A stretch of DNA of 64,000 nt from Sterolibacterium denitrificans (GTDB lineage: Bacteria; Pseudomonadota; Gammaproteobacteria; Burkholderiales; Rhodocyclaceae), in assembly GCF_900174485.1 (NCBI RefSeq), contig NZ_LT837803.1:2495305-2559304 (forward strand). Direction: 5' to 3'. Below the pieces are notes generated by a model. The model did no database searches, was not told the DNA's origin, and saw only the letters and a list, made by a program, of their open reading frames with translations. Positions within the stretch are counted from its first letter, which is position 1. Every line of letters begins with the position of its first letter. Both the position numbers and the translations under genes were made by a program. Below, in pieces: positions 34,450 to 43,756 of the stretch.

Positions 34450-34640
34450 CGACCAATTCCTCCAGCAACACGTTCAGACAAGTTGCATGTACACAAATCC
34501 AGACACGCGGAACGTACATCAGCCAATACTTGATGGAGGGCGAGAAAGCCGATCTCATCACGCACGCCTTGCTCGTCTTCGCGCAGTGCCTGCTCCGCTG
34601 CGGCGACATCTTTGCGCGAGAACAAAACCCACCCAATCAT
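34446..34640 (-). pseudogene. Short fragment resembling the N-terminus of DUF6361 proteins
   Basis: The 64-codon frame begins MIGWVLFSRKDVAAAEQAL and has GVRDEIGFLALHQVLADV, which resembles the first 40 residues of DUF6361 proteins; these usually run several hundred residues and continue into a FPGTS-type motif absent here. After LADV the sequence (RSACLDLCTCNLSERVAGG) is unrelated, as if the rest had been deleted up to the AlbA_2 gene, whose start overlaps its stop. The assignment is from memory of the family. It could also be a small leader gene translated before the AlbA_2 gene. The 174 bases from here to the tRNA terminator show nothing clear. Confidence 0.45.
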
Positions 34641-34814
34641 GCTTTGGAACCCTTTGGGTCGTTCAGTACAACCAGAAACTCCGTCGCCAGCGCCACCGGC
34701 TTCACACCTACACGTCGCACTTGAGTCTGACCAAGCCGTAGCCTTCCATCATTCGTAGCGAGCGCAACGGGTTGGGTACGCGCCGGCTGGTGCGCCAGTG
34801 CCGAGCGCACCACG

Positions 34815-34841
34815 AAAAAGCCCGGCGCATGTCCGGGCTTT
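34815..34841 (-). terminator. Intrinsic terminator after tRNA-Thr
   Basis: Minus-strand AAAGCCCGG/CCGGGCTTT arms with a seven-base loop are followed by TT. It begins seven bases after the tRNA CCA end. Confidence 0.8.
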
Positions 34842-34848
34842 GGGATGA

Positions 34849-34924
34849 TGGTGCCGGTGAAGAGAGTCGAACTCCCGACCTTCGCATTACGAATGCGCTG
34901 CTCTACCAACTGAGCTACACCGGC
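34849..34924 (-). tRNA. tRNA-Thr (CGU anticodon)
   Basis: The 76-base gene includes an encoded CCA. The acceptor GCCGGTG/CACCGGC pairs perfectly; the D-arm is GCTCAGTTGGTAGAGC, the anticodon arm GCGCA-TTCGTAA-TGCGA has CGT in the loop, and the T-arm contains GTTCGACTC. CGU reads ACG threonine codons. A promoter lies at 34943-34971 and a terminator at 34815-34841, so it is a single-gene unit. The accessory-looking AlbA_2 patch lies on its 3' side, the usual side for integrase-mediated insertion. Confidence 0.97.
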
Positions 34925-34942
34925 TTGCTGCAAAGGATGCGG

Positions 34943-34971
34943 ATTATAGCGGCTTGCCGCAGGGCGGGCAA
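34943..34971 (-). promoter_or_regulatory. Sigma-70 promoter of tRNA-Thr
   Basis: Minus-strand TTGCCC (34966-34971), 17 bases, TATAAT (34943-34948), ending 19 bases before the tRNA 5' end. Confidence 0.75.
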
Positions 34972-35007
34972 TCGTATCGGAGCCTGCGCCTGCGCAAGGA
35001 GCATTCT

Positions 35008-35640
35008 CTATTCAAACAAACGATGCTCGACGGCATAGCGGATCAATTCCACATTGTTCGTCACGCCCAGTTTTTCCATCAGATGCGTCTTGTGCGTGGT
35101 GATGGTCTTGGGGCTCAGGTTGATGCGTTCGGCGATCTGGCTCAGTTGATAGCCTGCGGCGATCAGGCGCAGCACTTCCCGCTCGCGCGGGGTCAGCCGC
35201 TCATGCCGTGCCGTTGCCCTGGGTTCGACCGAATCGAAAACCAATGACTCCGCCAGTTCCGCCGGGATATAGCGCTCGCCGGCAGCCACGCGGGTCACCG
35301 CCGTCATCAGCGTATCCGGGCTGACCTCCTTGGTCAGATAGCCCCGCGCACCCGCCTGCAGGGCGCGGCGCACGGTGGCCGGCTCATCGTGCATGCTGAG
35401 TACCAGGATCGGCACATCGGGCCGCAGCCTGGCGGTTTCTTCGACCAGGCTGGTGCCGGTCACGCCCGGCATGGTCAGATCGAGGATGAACACGTCGGCC
35501 TCGAGCTGCCCGATGGCCGCCAGCGTTTCCGCCGCATTCGTCGCCTCGGCGACGACGGTGAAATCAGCGAAGGACTGCAGCATCTGCCGCAAGCCCGCGC
35601 GAAACAGGGTGTGGTCATCGGCCAGAAAAATACGGATCAT
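35008..35640 (-). CDS. NarL/FixJ-family response regulator
   Basis: This is a DNA-binding two-component regulator of 210 residues. The receiver domain has acidic pocket DD (residues 8-9), phospho-acceptor Asp54 (FILDLTMPG), the Thr/Ser switch (VLSMHDE) and Lys104-type KEVSPDT. The LuxR-type helix-turn-helix is RLTPREREVLRLIAAGYQLSQIAERINLSPKTITTHKTHLMEKLG. It overlaps the sensor kinase gene by four bases (ATGA), which supports pairing. The regulated genes cannot be told from the sequence. Confidence 0.95.
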   Translation of the reverse strand: MIRIFLADDHTLFRAGLRQMLQSFADFTVVAEATNAAETLAAIGQLEADVFILDLTMPGVTGTSLVEETARLRPDVPILVLSMHDEPATVRRALQAGARGYLTKEVSPDTLMTAVTRVAAGERYIPAELAESLVFDSVEPRATARHERLTPREREVLRLIAAGYQLSQIAERINLSPKTITTHKTHLMEKLGVTNNVELIRYAVEHRLFE

Positions 35641-36929
35641 GCAAGCGCTCCCAGACTGGATGAATCAAACGCGCCAGACGCATCGGGCAGGCGCACCTCG
35701 ATGTGCGTTCCCGCGCCGGGCGCGGTTTCGACATCCAGCCGGCCACCCAGGGCGGCCACGCGCTCGGTCATGCCCAGCAGACCAAAGTGGGTTTCACGAC
35801 TCACCTGCGTCATGTCGAAACCCCTGCCGTCATCGGCGATCGACAGGTGCAAACCTGCATCCGCACCATCGACGCATTCGCGTGCAATGACGATGCGTAC
35901 CCTCCGCGCCTCGGCATGCCGCACGACATTGGTCAGCGCCTCCTGCACGATGCGGAATGCCGTGATGGCAAGCCCGTCCTCCAGGCCGCTCAGCGCGTCG
36001 GCGTCCTGGTACTGCACCTCGCACTGCACGCCGATCGGCAACAGCATCCGCTCCGCCAGCCATTCGACGGCGGCGACCAGACCCAGATTCAGCGCCGGCG
36101 GGCGCAAGTCGGCGGCGATGGTCTTGATGCTGCGATAGGCATCGGCCAGCATCCCGTCGATAGTCTGCGCGCTCGCCGCCACCTGCGCGTGGGTCACTTC
36201 CGGCTGGCGGCTCAAAAGCTGCAGGTGCATGCGCGCCGTCGTCAGCAACTGCCCCAGCTCATCGTGAAACTCGCGCGCCAGCCGCTGATATTCCCGCTCC
36301 ATCTGCCGTTCGCGATGCGCGCCCAGACGGCGCAGCGCTGCGCGTGATTGCTCCAGCGCCCGCTGCGTGGCCTTGAGCAGCGCAATGTCCTGAATCACCA
36401 TTCCCAAACCCACCGGATTGCGTCCGAACGGCGTGGGGATCGGAAACAGCGAAACCAACCAGCAGGCAGGCGTGGCCACATCGGTATCAGATTCACTCTC
36501 ACCCGCACCCGCCACGATCTCCATCTTGTCGACCGGCTGATTGCTCATCAATACCTCGGTCATGCGCGGCAGCAATGCCGCCGCCAGATCGGACGGCAGA
36601 TGCCGCAACGACTGGCGAGCGCAAGGTTCCGCACCTCCTGCGCCTTCCGCCCCTGCCATCCTTCCCCCTTCCCGGACCAGCGGATTCTCCTGCTGCATCA
36701 AGGCCAGCAGCGTGGAATTGATGCGCACGAAGTTCAGCTCGCGATCCAGGATCGCCATGCCCGCCGGCGCCGCATTGAAAAAGGCGTCGAACAGGGCCTC
36801 GTTGCGCTCGACCTCCCGCGCCATGCGCTGCCGCCGCAGATGCGCCCACAGCCAGGCCAGCAGCACCAGCAGCAAAAATCCCAGGCCGAGCGCCACGACC
36901 GTGATGAAATATTCCCGACTACCGATCAT
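35637..36929 (-). CDS. Sensor histidine kinase, HisKA_3 type with PAS domain
   Basis: The 430-residue product has one N-terminal membrane helix (about 8-30), a PAS-like domain (NEALFDAFFNAAPAGMAILDRELNFVRIN, continuing to about 185), a HisKA_3 dimerisation domain with the phospho-acceptor His in EFHDELGQLLTTARM, and an HATPase domain (AFRIVQEALTNVVRHAEA, IADDGRGFDM, FGLLGMTERV). With one membrane helix and no periplasmic domain, it probably senses a cytoplasmic or membrane signal such as redox state. It is cotranscribed with the response regulator. Confidence 0.93.
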   Translation of the reverse strand: MIGSREYFITVVALGLGFLLLVLLAWLWAHLRRQRMAREVERNEALFDAFFNAAPAGMAILDRELNFVRINSTLLALMQQENPLVREGGRMAGAEGAGGAEPCARQSLRHLPSDLAAALLPRMTEVLMSNQPVDKMEIVAGAGESESDTDVATPACWLVSLFPIPTPFGRNPVGLGMVIQDIALLKATQRALEQSRAALRRLGAHRERQMEREYQRLAREFHDELGQLLTTARMHLQLLSRQPEVTHAQVAASAQTIDGMLADAYRSIKTIAADLRPPALNLGLVAAVEWLAERMLLPIGVQCEVQYQDADALSGLEDGLAITAFRIVQEALTNVVRHAEARRVRIVIARECVDGADAGLHLSIADDGRGFDMTQVSRETHFGLLGMTERVAALGGRLDVETAPGAGTHIEVRLPDASGAFDSSSLGALA

Positions 36930-37111
36930 GCTTGCATCCCACGTCGTCCGTTGCGGTACAAATTCACAGCCGAGGCTGGCGGGTCAGGTTTACCTGATGC
37001 AAAATCCGCCAACGCTGATTGTCTCCATCCTGCAGTTCACTAGCATACGCATCGTGAGACACCGTTCCAGCCCGCCAGCCCGGACCGCCAACAACCGCCC
37101 TCCGCAAAACC

Positions 37112-37639
37112 ATGAACCTCGACCGCCAGCCCTCACTCCCGCCCGCCTCACAGCGCGGCTTCTCACTGATCGAGCTGATGATGGTGGTGGTCATCCTGGC
37201 GATCCTGGCCAGCATTGCCGTTCCCTCGATGCAGAACATCATAGTGCAGAACCGGCTGGCCTCGCGCACCAACGAACTGGTCGGCGCCATACAGTTTGCC
37301 CGTACCGAAGCCATCAAGCGCAATCAACGCATTCGTCTCTGCCGCGCCGCCGACGCAACCGCCACGGCCTGCACGTCCGGCGACTGGCAGCACTGGGTCA
37401 TCCTCAACGCGGCAAACACTCCCCTGCAGCGCGGCAGACTCGATGCCACGCTGACGCTCAACGGCACGCTCGCCAACGACACCATCACCTTCCTCCCCTC
37501 CGGCCTCAACGACATCACGGCAAACAAGAACACCCTGACACTGCGCTCAACGATCGGCAGCGGCGCCACCGGCCGCCGGATTGAAATCGGCCTGGCCGGC
37601 AGAACCTCGATCACCAGATTGACGGCGAACGAATCATGA
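37112..37639 (+). CDS. fimT: GspH/FimT-family minor pseudopilin
   Basis: This is a type IV pilus minor pilin of 175 residues. The prepilin motif QRGFSLIELMMVVVILAILASIAVPSM follows a 15-residue leader and keeps Glu5 of the mature chain. The rest has the GspH layout (NRLASRTNELVGAIQFARTEAIKRN) and a Cys pair (LCRAADATATAC) that likely forms a disulfide. It heads the cluster fimT-pilV-pilW-pilX-pilY1-pilE, all plus strand, and overlaps pilV as ATGA. Confidence 0.9.
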   Translation: MNLDRQPSLPPASQRGFSLIELMMVVVILAILASIAVPSMQNIIVQNRLASRTNELVGAIQFARTEAIKRNQRIRLCRAADATATACTSGDWQHWVILNAANTPLQRGRLDATLTLNGTLANDTITFLPSGLNDITANKNTLTLRSTIGSGATGRRIEIGLAGRTSITRLTANES

Positions 37640-38118
37640 AAACTCCCGACCTCATGCAGTTCGCACGGCTCAAGCGGCAAGGCCGCGCCACCCCGCGGCG
37701 GCAACGCGGCGTCAGCCTGCTGGAAGTGCTCATCGCCATGCTGATCCTCGCCTTCGGCCTGCTGGGGCTGATCGCCATGCAGATGGCCACCCTGCGCAAC
37801 AACCAGAGCGCCTTCGACCGCAGCCGGGCCATCATGGCGGTGTATAGCGTCGCCGACATCAAACGCACCGAATACCTCGATACGGGAGAGCTGACTGACG
37901 CCAGCATGACCGCCTTTCCAAGTGAGCAACTGACGGATCTCAAGGCAAATCTGGGACAAAGCGCCGACGGCGCAATCGCATGCACCGAAACCACCCTCAC
38001 CCCCGTCCTGGGTGATGACATATCGCGCTATACCTGCGCAATCACCATCACCTGGGACGACTCGCTCGGCCTCGAAGGCGACAGCAGCCAAAGCCTGACC
38101 ACACGGGTGCAGCTATGA
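37636..38118 (+). CDS. pilV: Type IV pilus modification/minor pilin PilV
   Basis: The 160-residue product has a long basic leader (MKTPDLMQFARLKRQGRATPRRQRG) and the prepilin helix VSLLEVLIAMLILAFGLLGLIAMQM, with Glu5 present. The Cys pair near residues 115 and 136 probably forms a disulfide. PilV belongs to the minor-pilin complex that primes pilus assembly. The ATG overlaps fimT, and pilW overlaps its stop, both as ATGA. Confidence 0.9.
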   Translation: MKTPDLMQFARLKRQGRATPRRQRGVSLLEVLIAMLILAFGLLGLIAMQMATLRNNQSAFDRSRAIMAVYSVADIKRTEYLDTGELTDASMTAFPSEQLTDLKANLGQSADGAIACTETTLTPVLGDDISRYTCAITITWDDSLGLEGDSSQSLTTRVQL

Positions 38119-39131
38119 ATCCATCACTTGCCGCCGCGCGCCGCTTACGCATGCAGGGCATCTCCCTGGTCGAAGTCATGGTCGCCCTCACCATCGGGCT
38201 GATCCTGACGCTGGGCATGGTCGGCCTGATGGGCGGCAACGCCCAGAACCTGCGTATCACCGAAAGCCTTTCGGAATCCCAGGAAAACGCCCGCATGGCC
38301 TTCGAACTCATTGCCCGCGACGTCCGCCAGGCGCGCGACACCAGTTGCGGCCCGCTGGGCAACAGCAGCGTGAGGAAAATCGATCCTGCCGACGCCACTC
38401 CGGACTGGTGGGAAGAATGGTGGCCGCTGCGCGGCCTTGCCGGCGATGAAGAGACAGGTGCCGCAAGCTTCGGCAACGCCATAGCCGAACGCGTCGCCAA
38501 CACCCAGGCCCTACAACTGCAGGAAACCGAAGATGTCGCCCTGATCAACACCTTCCCCTCAACGACCACCGTCCAGTTGAAGGACAACACGCCGGGCTTT
38601 GCCCAGAACACGATCATCGTGATCTGCGACATGGACAACGCCAGCCTGCACCAGGTGACTGCCGTTGCCGGCACCACACTCACCATTGATCCGGCCATCT
38701 CCATTTCCGACCCGGACAATCCGCAATTCCAGGCCGCGCGCTACTACGCCGCCACCTGGTATATCGGCAACAACGGCCGCGCCGATGAAGGCGGACGCTC
38801 GCTCTACCGGGCTCGCCTGGATGCCAATGGCAACGTCATTCAGGAAGAAATCCTGCCCGGTGTCGTGGATATGGAAATTCGCTATCACACCAGAGGGGAA
38901 GCCAGCAATGATTTCGTGGAAGCCGCCGATCTCCTCGACCCGAACAACGCAACCACTACCAAGAACAACTGGGACCAGATCAATGCCATCGAATTGACCC
39001 TGGTGACCGAAAGCACGCAAAGAAACGTCGCCTCTCCGGATGCCGACGCCGACGCGGGACTCGTCAGCCAGGCAGACCGGCGCCTGCGCCGCACCCTCAC
39101 CCATATCATTGCCTTGAGAAACACGCACTGA
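38115..39131 (+). CDS. pilW: Type IV pilus minor pilin PilW
   Basis: The 338-residue product has the prepilin segment QGISLVEVMVALTIGLILTLGMVGLM after a 12-residue leader, followed by SLSESQENARMAFELIARDVRQA, which is typical of PilW. The globular domain has Cys residues near 77 and 174 and a C-terminal ALRNTH. PilW is part of the priming complex with FimT, PilV, PilX and PilY1. One base separates it from pilX. Confidence 0.9.
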   Translation: MNPSLAAARRLRMQGISLVEVMVALTIGLILTLGMVGLMGGNAQNLRITESLSESQENARMAFELIARDVRQARDTSCGPLGNSSVRKIDPADATPDWWEEWWPLRGLAGDEETGAASFGNAIAERVANTQALQLQETEDVALINTFPSTTTVQLKDNTPGFAQNTIIVICDMDNASLHQVTAVAGTTLTIDPAISISDPDNPQFQAARYYAATWYIGNNGRADEGGRSLYRARLDANGNVIQEEILPGVVDMEIRYHTRGEASNDFVEAADLLDPNNATTTKNNWDQINAIELTLVTESTQRNVASPDADADAGLVSQADRRLRRTLTHIIALRNTH

Positions 39132-39132
39132 C

Positions 39133-39732
39133 ATGAAAACCCAGCCTATTTCCGTTGCCATTGCCGCCAGACAACGGGGCGTCGCCCTGATCATGGCGCT
39201 CATCATGCTGGTCGTCGTCACCCTGGTCGCGCTGTCCGGCATGCGCAACACCTCACTGCAGGAAAAACTGGCCGGCAACCTCTACGACCGCGCCATCGCC
39301 CTGCAGAGCGCCGACTTTGCCCTGGCGGCGGCGGAAGCCTGGATACTCGCAAACGAGCGCAGCGCCATTCTCAAGGACAGCCGGGTGGTGGATTGCTCGC
39401 AGGCCAGCGCCAACTGCCCGACCATACCGACCAACGCCTTCGCGCCCAACGCCAACGGCTGGACCAGCGTGACGCCAACCAATTTCAATGAAGGCGTCAA
39501 AGCCGGCTCCAACCCTCAGTACTTCATCCAGTACCTCGGTCTGAAGAACAGCGAAGCCAACACCAGCACCAAGGAAAGCGTGCTCAGCCTGCAATACGGC
39601 GCCACCGGCGGTGGCGGCAGCAATGATTCCCCGCAAAACGCCACCTATCGCGTCACCGCCCGCAGCAGCCAACCCACCGCAAACAACGACCGCGCCGTTG
39701 CCGTGGTCAGCAGCCTGATTAAGGGCAGCTGA
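39133..39732 (+). CDS. pilX: Type IV pilus assembly protein PilX
   Basis: The 199-residue product has the N-terminal PilX helix QRGVALIMALIMLVVVTLVALSGMRNTSLQEKLAGNLYDR, which lacks the usual Glu5, as many PilX/GspK-like pilins do. FALAAAEAWI follows. The Cys pair (DCSQASANC) probably forms a disulfide. It continues the minor pilin cluster, with pilY1 46 bases downstream. Confidence 0.88.
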   Translation: MKTQPISVAIAARQRGVALIMALIMLVVVTLVALSGMRNTSLQEKLAGNLYDRAIALQSADFALAAAEAWILANERSAILKDSRVVDCSQASANCPTIPTNAFAPNANGWTSVTPTNFNEGVKAGSNPQYFIQYLGLKNSEANTSTKESVLSLQYGATGGGGSNDSPQNATYRVTARSSQPTANNDRAVAVVSSLIKGS

Positions 39733-39778
39733 TCGCCACCACTCGCCTTCACCCACTCACGCTCGACAGGTGACCGCC

Positions 39779-42700
39779 ATGACCCAGCAAACTCACCATC
39801 GCCTACATCGCGCCCTTCCCGGCCTTCGCCTGCTCGGCCTGCTGGCCTGCCTCCTGCTGCCTGCCACCCCGGCATCGGCGGGTGTGGAACTCGCCCAGCA
39901 ACCGCTGACGGTCGCCACGGCGGTCGAACCGAACATCATGCTCATCCTCGATGATTCCGGCTCGATGGGCTGGGAGCACATGCCGGGCACGACGGCAAAC
40001 TGGTACAGCAATCCGGTCGGCGGACTGCCGACTACGGTCAGCGTCAACGACATTCGCCTGCGCGCCGCCAACATCAATACGATGTGGTACAACCCGCTCA
40101 TAACCTACGAGCCTTGGCTCAAATACGACGGATCTTCCTATTCCAACGCCAATTACGACGGCGGCAACGTGGCCGCCGATCCTTCCGGAAAGTCCGGCAG
40201 CGGCACGCTCAACTTCAAGACCAAATTTACTGCATGGCAGAATCTGAGCACCAGTGGCACCTATTCCGTCGGCAACTCAGAGACGATGAGCACGTCGACC
40301 GGCCTCGTCTCTTCCAACTATCAGTGGCGGTACGGCGGTTTTTACTATCTGACCGGCAGCAATGAAAAAACCGTAACGCACTACAATCGCTACGATTTCA
40401 TCTATGGTTGCAGCAGCGGCACCAGTTGCAATAACTCGCAAAAAGCCTGGCGCGCCCGCAAGGTTACGCTGAACACGAACGGTACGGACAGCAGCAATGT
40501 GCAATTGACCGGGTTTGACTGGACGCCCTATGGCGGCCCTACACGTACCATTCAGGAAGAAATCCAGAACTACGCCAACTGGTTCTCTTACTACCGCCTG
40601 CGCATCACCATGGCCAAGGCAGCGGCAAGTCGCGTCTTCGCCAAGCTGGGCAGTGGTTACCGCATTGGTTTTGACACCCTCCAATACAACGCCAAATCCA
40701 AAACGCCCATATTCTCCATTCCGGTCAGCAGCGATGACGGAAGATTTTCCGGCGCCAACAAGCAGACCTGGTTCACCAAGTTGTTCGCCGCCAACTCATC
40801 CGATGGAACTTCACTGCGTGAAGCCTTGAGCCGCGCGGGTGAATACTATTCGGACACAGTCAACGGTGCCAAAGGCAGCAGCGGCCCCTATGGGCCCGAG
40901 TCGGGCGCTGCCCAACTCTCCTGCCGGGCGAACTTTGCCATTTTGACCACGGATGGTTACTGGAACGGCAATGCCGCCTTAAACAACGAGGCCCAAAAGG
41001 ACAACGACACTCAAGACGGGGTTGAAATTACCGGACCCAATGGAAGAAGCTACCAGTACGAATCCAAGTTTCCCTACAAGGACAGCCGTTCCAATACACT
41101 CGCCGATGTCGCCATGTACTACTGGAAAACCGATTTGATGCCTCCAAGCAAAGATGACGAAGGCATGACCAATGACGTACCCACCACGGCAAAGAACCCG
41201 GCCTTCTGGCAACACATGCGCACCTACGGCATTTCCATCGGCGAAAAAGGCACGCTCGATCCAAAAACAGACTTGCCCGCACTCACCGCCGGCAGCAAGT
41301 CCTGGCCCGCGCCCGGCAATGACAAGCAGGAGAACATCGACGACCTCTGGCATGCCGCGGTCAACTCGCGCGGCGAATTCATCGTCGCCTCCAACCCGGA
41401 CGAGTTCGCCAAGGCCCTGACCAGCACCCTGAACGAAATTGCCAGCGAGACCAAGCATGCCGCCAGTGGCGGCGCCAGTTCGGCCAAGCTGGAAGCCGGC
41501 AGCATGGTGTATTTCAGCCAATACACTTCCGGCGCGTGGAACGGGCGGGTGTATTCACAAGAGCTCGATGCGGGTACCGGCCTGCCCAAGAGCGGCGGCA
41601 GTACCTGGGACGCGGAACAAAAGCTGCCGGCCTGGGCCCAGCGCAAGATGCGCGTCAATGCCGGCGGCACGCTGAAAGCATTCGAATTCGCCAATCTGAC
41701 GGCGGCGCAGAAGGCTTTTCTGACTTCGGCCGACACGGTCAACTATCTGCGCGGCGACACCAGCAAGGAAGAACCCACGGGCAGCTTCCGCGAACGTAGC
41801 GGCCTGCTGCCCGCCTTCATCAACTCGCAACTGGTCTATGTCGGCGCGCCGACGCATGGCGACTATTACGCAGCGCAAAGTTCTACCGGCGCAAGCAGCT
41901 ACGCGGGCGGGCTATGCCAGCGACAACAAGACTCGCACGCCGGTTCGGTTCTGTACGTCTCGGGCAGCGATGGCATGCTGCACGGCTTTAACGGCAAAAC
42001 CGGCGTGGAAACCATCGCCTTCCTGCCCAGCTTCTCCATCGGCACCACCTTGCAGCGCTATACCGATCCCAGGTATGGCATGAACGATATCAACGATCCC
42101 GACTGGCAGACCTTCCGCCACCGCTACATCCTCGATGGCGAATTGACGGTTGCCGATGCCTATCTGAGCGGCTGGAAAACCATCCTGGTCGGTACCCAGG
42201 GGCGGGGCGGCACGGGAGTGTTCGCGCTGGACGTGACAAACCCCGACGACATCAAGTTCCTGTGGGAAAAATCGGCCGCGGACAACAGTGCGCTCGGCAA
42301 CAGTCTGGGCAAGCCAGTGATTGCCCAGGTGGCGAACGGCGACTGGCGCGTGCTGCTCGGCAATGGCCCCAACAGCAACGGCGATCGTGCGCAACTGATC
42401 ATGATTTCACTGACCAACGGGACGATCACTACCGTGAATACCGCCGCTGGCGGCAACAATGGTCTTGCCGGCGTGAATGCGATCGACTCCGACGGCGATG
42501 GATTTTTCGACACGGCCTATGCCGGCGACCTGAAAGGCAACGTCTGGCGCTTCACCAACCTGGGAGGCAGTCCAAGCGCTGACAAATTGTTCACCACGAC
42601 CAACAACCGCCCGATCACCACCATGCCGCTGGTGGTGAAAAACGAGAAAACCCGGCAGATCTGGGTGTTCGTCGGCACCGGCCAGTTTCTGAATAATGCC

Positions 42701-43279
42701 GATATGAGCAACACCGACCAGCAGACCTGGTACGGCTTGCTGGACGACGGTACGGAAATCGGCTCACGCGCCAACCTGAAGGAAAGAAAAATCCTGACGA
42801 CCGGCAGCGTCAGCGGCACCCCGGTCAGAACCCTGGAAGCCGGCACCGCCGCCGAAATCATCAACGCAGGCTTGCGTGGCTGGTATATCGACTTCACTTA
42901 CCCGGGCGAACGGATGATTTCGCCCAATACGCTGCTGGCCGGCGCCTTGTTCGGCATCACCTACGTCCCCGATGGCACCAACCGCTGCCAGCCGGATGGC
43001 AAGAGTTCCGTCTGGGCGATCAACCCCTTCTCCGGCGCCCGGCTGAATCAGGGAATCTTCGATCTCACCGGCGACCGCAAGATCACTGCTGCGGACAAAC
43101 TGGACGACGTCTTCCCTTCGGTGCTGGACGGACTGGAAGCCATCATGAGCGGCCAGCCGCCCATCATCCAGGGCAAGGATGGCACCGCCACCATGCACCT
43201 GCCCGGCAAGACCATCTTCCTGCAACTGCCCATCGGCCAGATGGGCCGCCAATCCTGGCGTGAAATCATCGCGAAATGA
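39779..43279 (+). CDS. pilY1: PilY1-type pilus tip adhesin with von Willebrand A-like domain
   Basis: PilY1 proteins sit at the pilus tip, bind calcium, and control extension/retraction and surface sensing. The 1166-residue product has a signal peptide (cut near ATPASA, residue 34), a VWA-like region whose MIDAS is DDSGS at residues 58-62, and a C-terminal propeller ([52 protein letters not shown]). Two Asp-rich loops, DSDGDGFFD and [16 protein letters not shown], look like calcium sites. A GTG three codons upstream is an alternative start. It overlaps pilE as ATGA. Confidence 0.93.
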   Translation: MTQQTHHRLHRALPGLRLLGLLACLLLPATPASAGVELAQQPLTVATAVEPNIMLILDDSGSMGWEHMPGTTANWYSNPVGGLPTTVSVNDIRLRAANINTMWYNPLITYEPWLKYDGSSYSNANYDGGNVAADPSGKSGSGTLNFKTKFTAWQNLSTSGTYSVGNSETMSTSTGLVSSNYQWRYGGFYYLTGSNEKTVTHYNRYDFIYGCSSGTSCNNSQKAWRARKVTLNTNGTDSSNVQLTGFDWTPYGGPTRTIQEEIQNYANWFSYYRLRITMAKAAASRVFAKLGSGYRIGFDTLQYNAKSKTPIFSIPVSSDDGRFSGANKQTWFTKLFAANSSDGTSLREALSRAGEYYSDTVNGAKGSSGPYGPESGAAQLSCRANFAILTTDGYWNGNAALNNEAQKDNDTQDGVEITGPNGRSYQYESKFPYKDSRSNTLADVAMYYWKTDLMPPSKDDEGMTNDVPTTAKNPAFWQHMRTYGISIGEKGTLDPKTDLPALTAGSKSWPAPGNDKQENIDDLWHAAVNSRGEFIVASNPDEFAKALTSTLNEIASETKHAASGGASSAKLEAGSMVYFSQYTSGAWNGRVYSQELDAGTGLPKSGGSTWDAEQKLPAWAQRKMRVNAGGTLKAFEFANLTAAQKAFLTSADTVNYLRGDTSKEEPTGSFRERSGLLPAFINSQLVYVGAPTHGDYYAAQSSTGASSYAGGLCQRQQDSHAGSVLYVSGSDGMLHGFNGKTGVETIAFLPSFSIGTTLQRYTDPRYGMNDINDPDWQTFRHRYILDGELTVADAYLSGWKTILVGTQGRGGTGVFALDVTNPDDIKFLWEKSAADNSALGNSLGKPVIAQVANGDWRVLLGNGPNSNGDRAQLIMISLTNGTITTVNTAAGGNNGLAGVNAIDSDGDGFFDTAYAGDLKGNVWRFTNLGGSPSADKLFTTTNNRPITTMPLVVKNEKTRQIWVFVGTGQFLNNADMSNTDQQTWYGLLDDGTEIGSRANLKERKILTTGSVSGTPVRTLEAGTAAEIINAGLRGWYIDFTYPGERMISPNTLLAGALFGITYVPDGTNRCQPDGKSSVWAINPFSGARLNQGIFDLTGDRKITAADKLDDVFPSVLDGLEAIMSGQPPIIQGKDGTATMHLPGKTIFLQLPIGQMGRQSWREIIAK

Positions 43280-43713
43280 AACCAGACGGGACTACACCTA
43301 TGAATACAGCGCCTTTCTCTCGCTCCTCCCGCAAAAAAACGGGAGGCTTTACCCTGATCGAGTTGATGATCGTCGTGGCGGTCATCGGCATACTCGCCGG
43401 CATCGCCCTGCCCTCCTACCAGAACTACTTGCAGCGCAGCGCGCGCGCCCAGGCGCAATCCTGCATGACGCAGCTCGCCCACGCCCTGGAACGCCGCCGC
43501 GCCACGAATCTCAGCTATGCCGGCAACGCACCGCAACTGGGCTGCACGACGGAAGGCGGCCTCAACAACCGCTATGCCATCAACATCGCAAGCGACGCCA
43601 CGACCTATACCGTGACCGCCACTCCCCGAGGCAACCAGACGCAAGACGCGTGCGGCACCATGACGATCAACCAGATCGGCGCAAAAACCCCGGTCGCGGG
43701 GGGCTGCTGGTAG
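43276..43713 (+). CDS. pilE: Type IV pilin PilE-like protein
   Basis: The 145-residue product has a long leader and the prepilin segment [40 protein letters not shown], with Glu5 present. It has the PilE features of short length and a C-terminal Cys pair (DACGTM...GGCW) forming the D-region loop, plus Cys near 61 and 87. The first ATG overlaps the pilY1 stop; a second ATG at 43300 is possible. At the end of the minor pilin cluster, it is probably the minor pilin PilE rather than the major subunit. Confidence 0.88.
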   Translation: MKPDGTTPMNTAPFSRSSRKKTGGFTLIELMIVVAVIGILAGIALPSYQNYLQRSARAQAQSCMTQLAHALERRRATNLSYAGNAPQLGCTTEGGLNNRYAINIASDATTYTVTATPRGNQTQDACGTMTINQIGAKTPVAGGCW

Positions 43714-43756
43714 AGGCCGATCGTGCGAATGGCCGGCAGCGCTTGCCGCTGAGGTT

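Noticed and set aside
32756..34924. Possible attL/attR pair for an island at tRNA-Thr
   Set aside because: No copy of the tRNA 3' end was found by eye between 32756 and 34848, and there is no integrase gene.
34637..34933. 98-codon open frame reading AGVAQLVEQRIRNAKVGSS
   Set aside because: This is the familiar false translation of a tRNA gene; the tRNA-Thr at 34849-34924 explains it.
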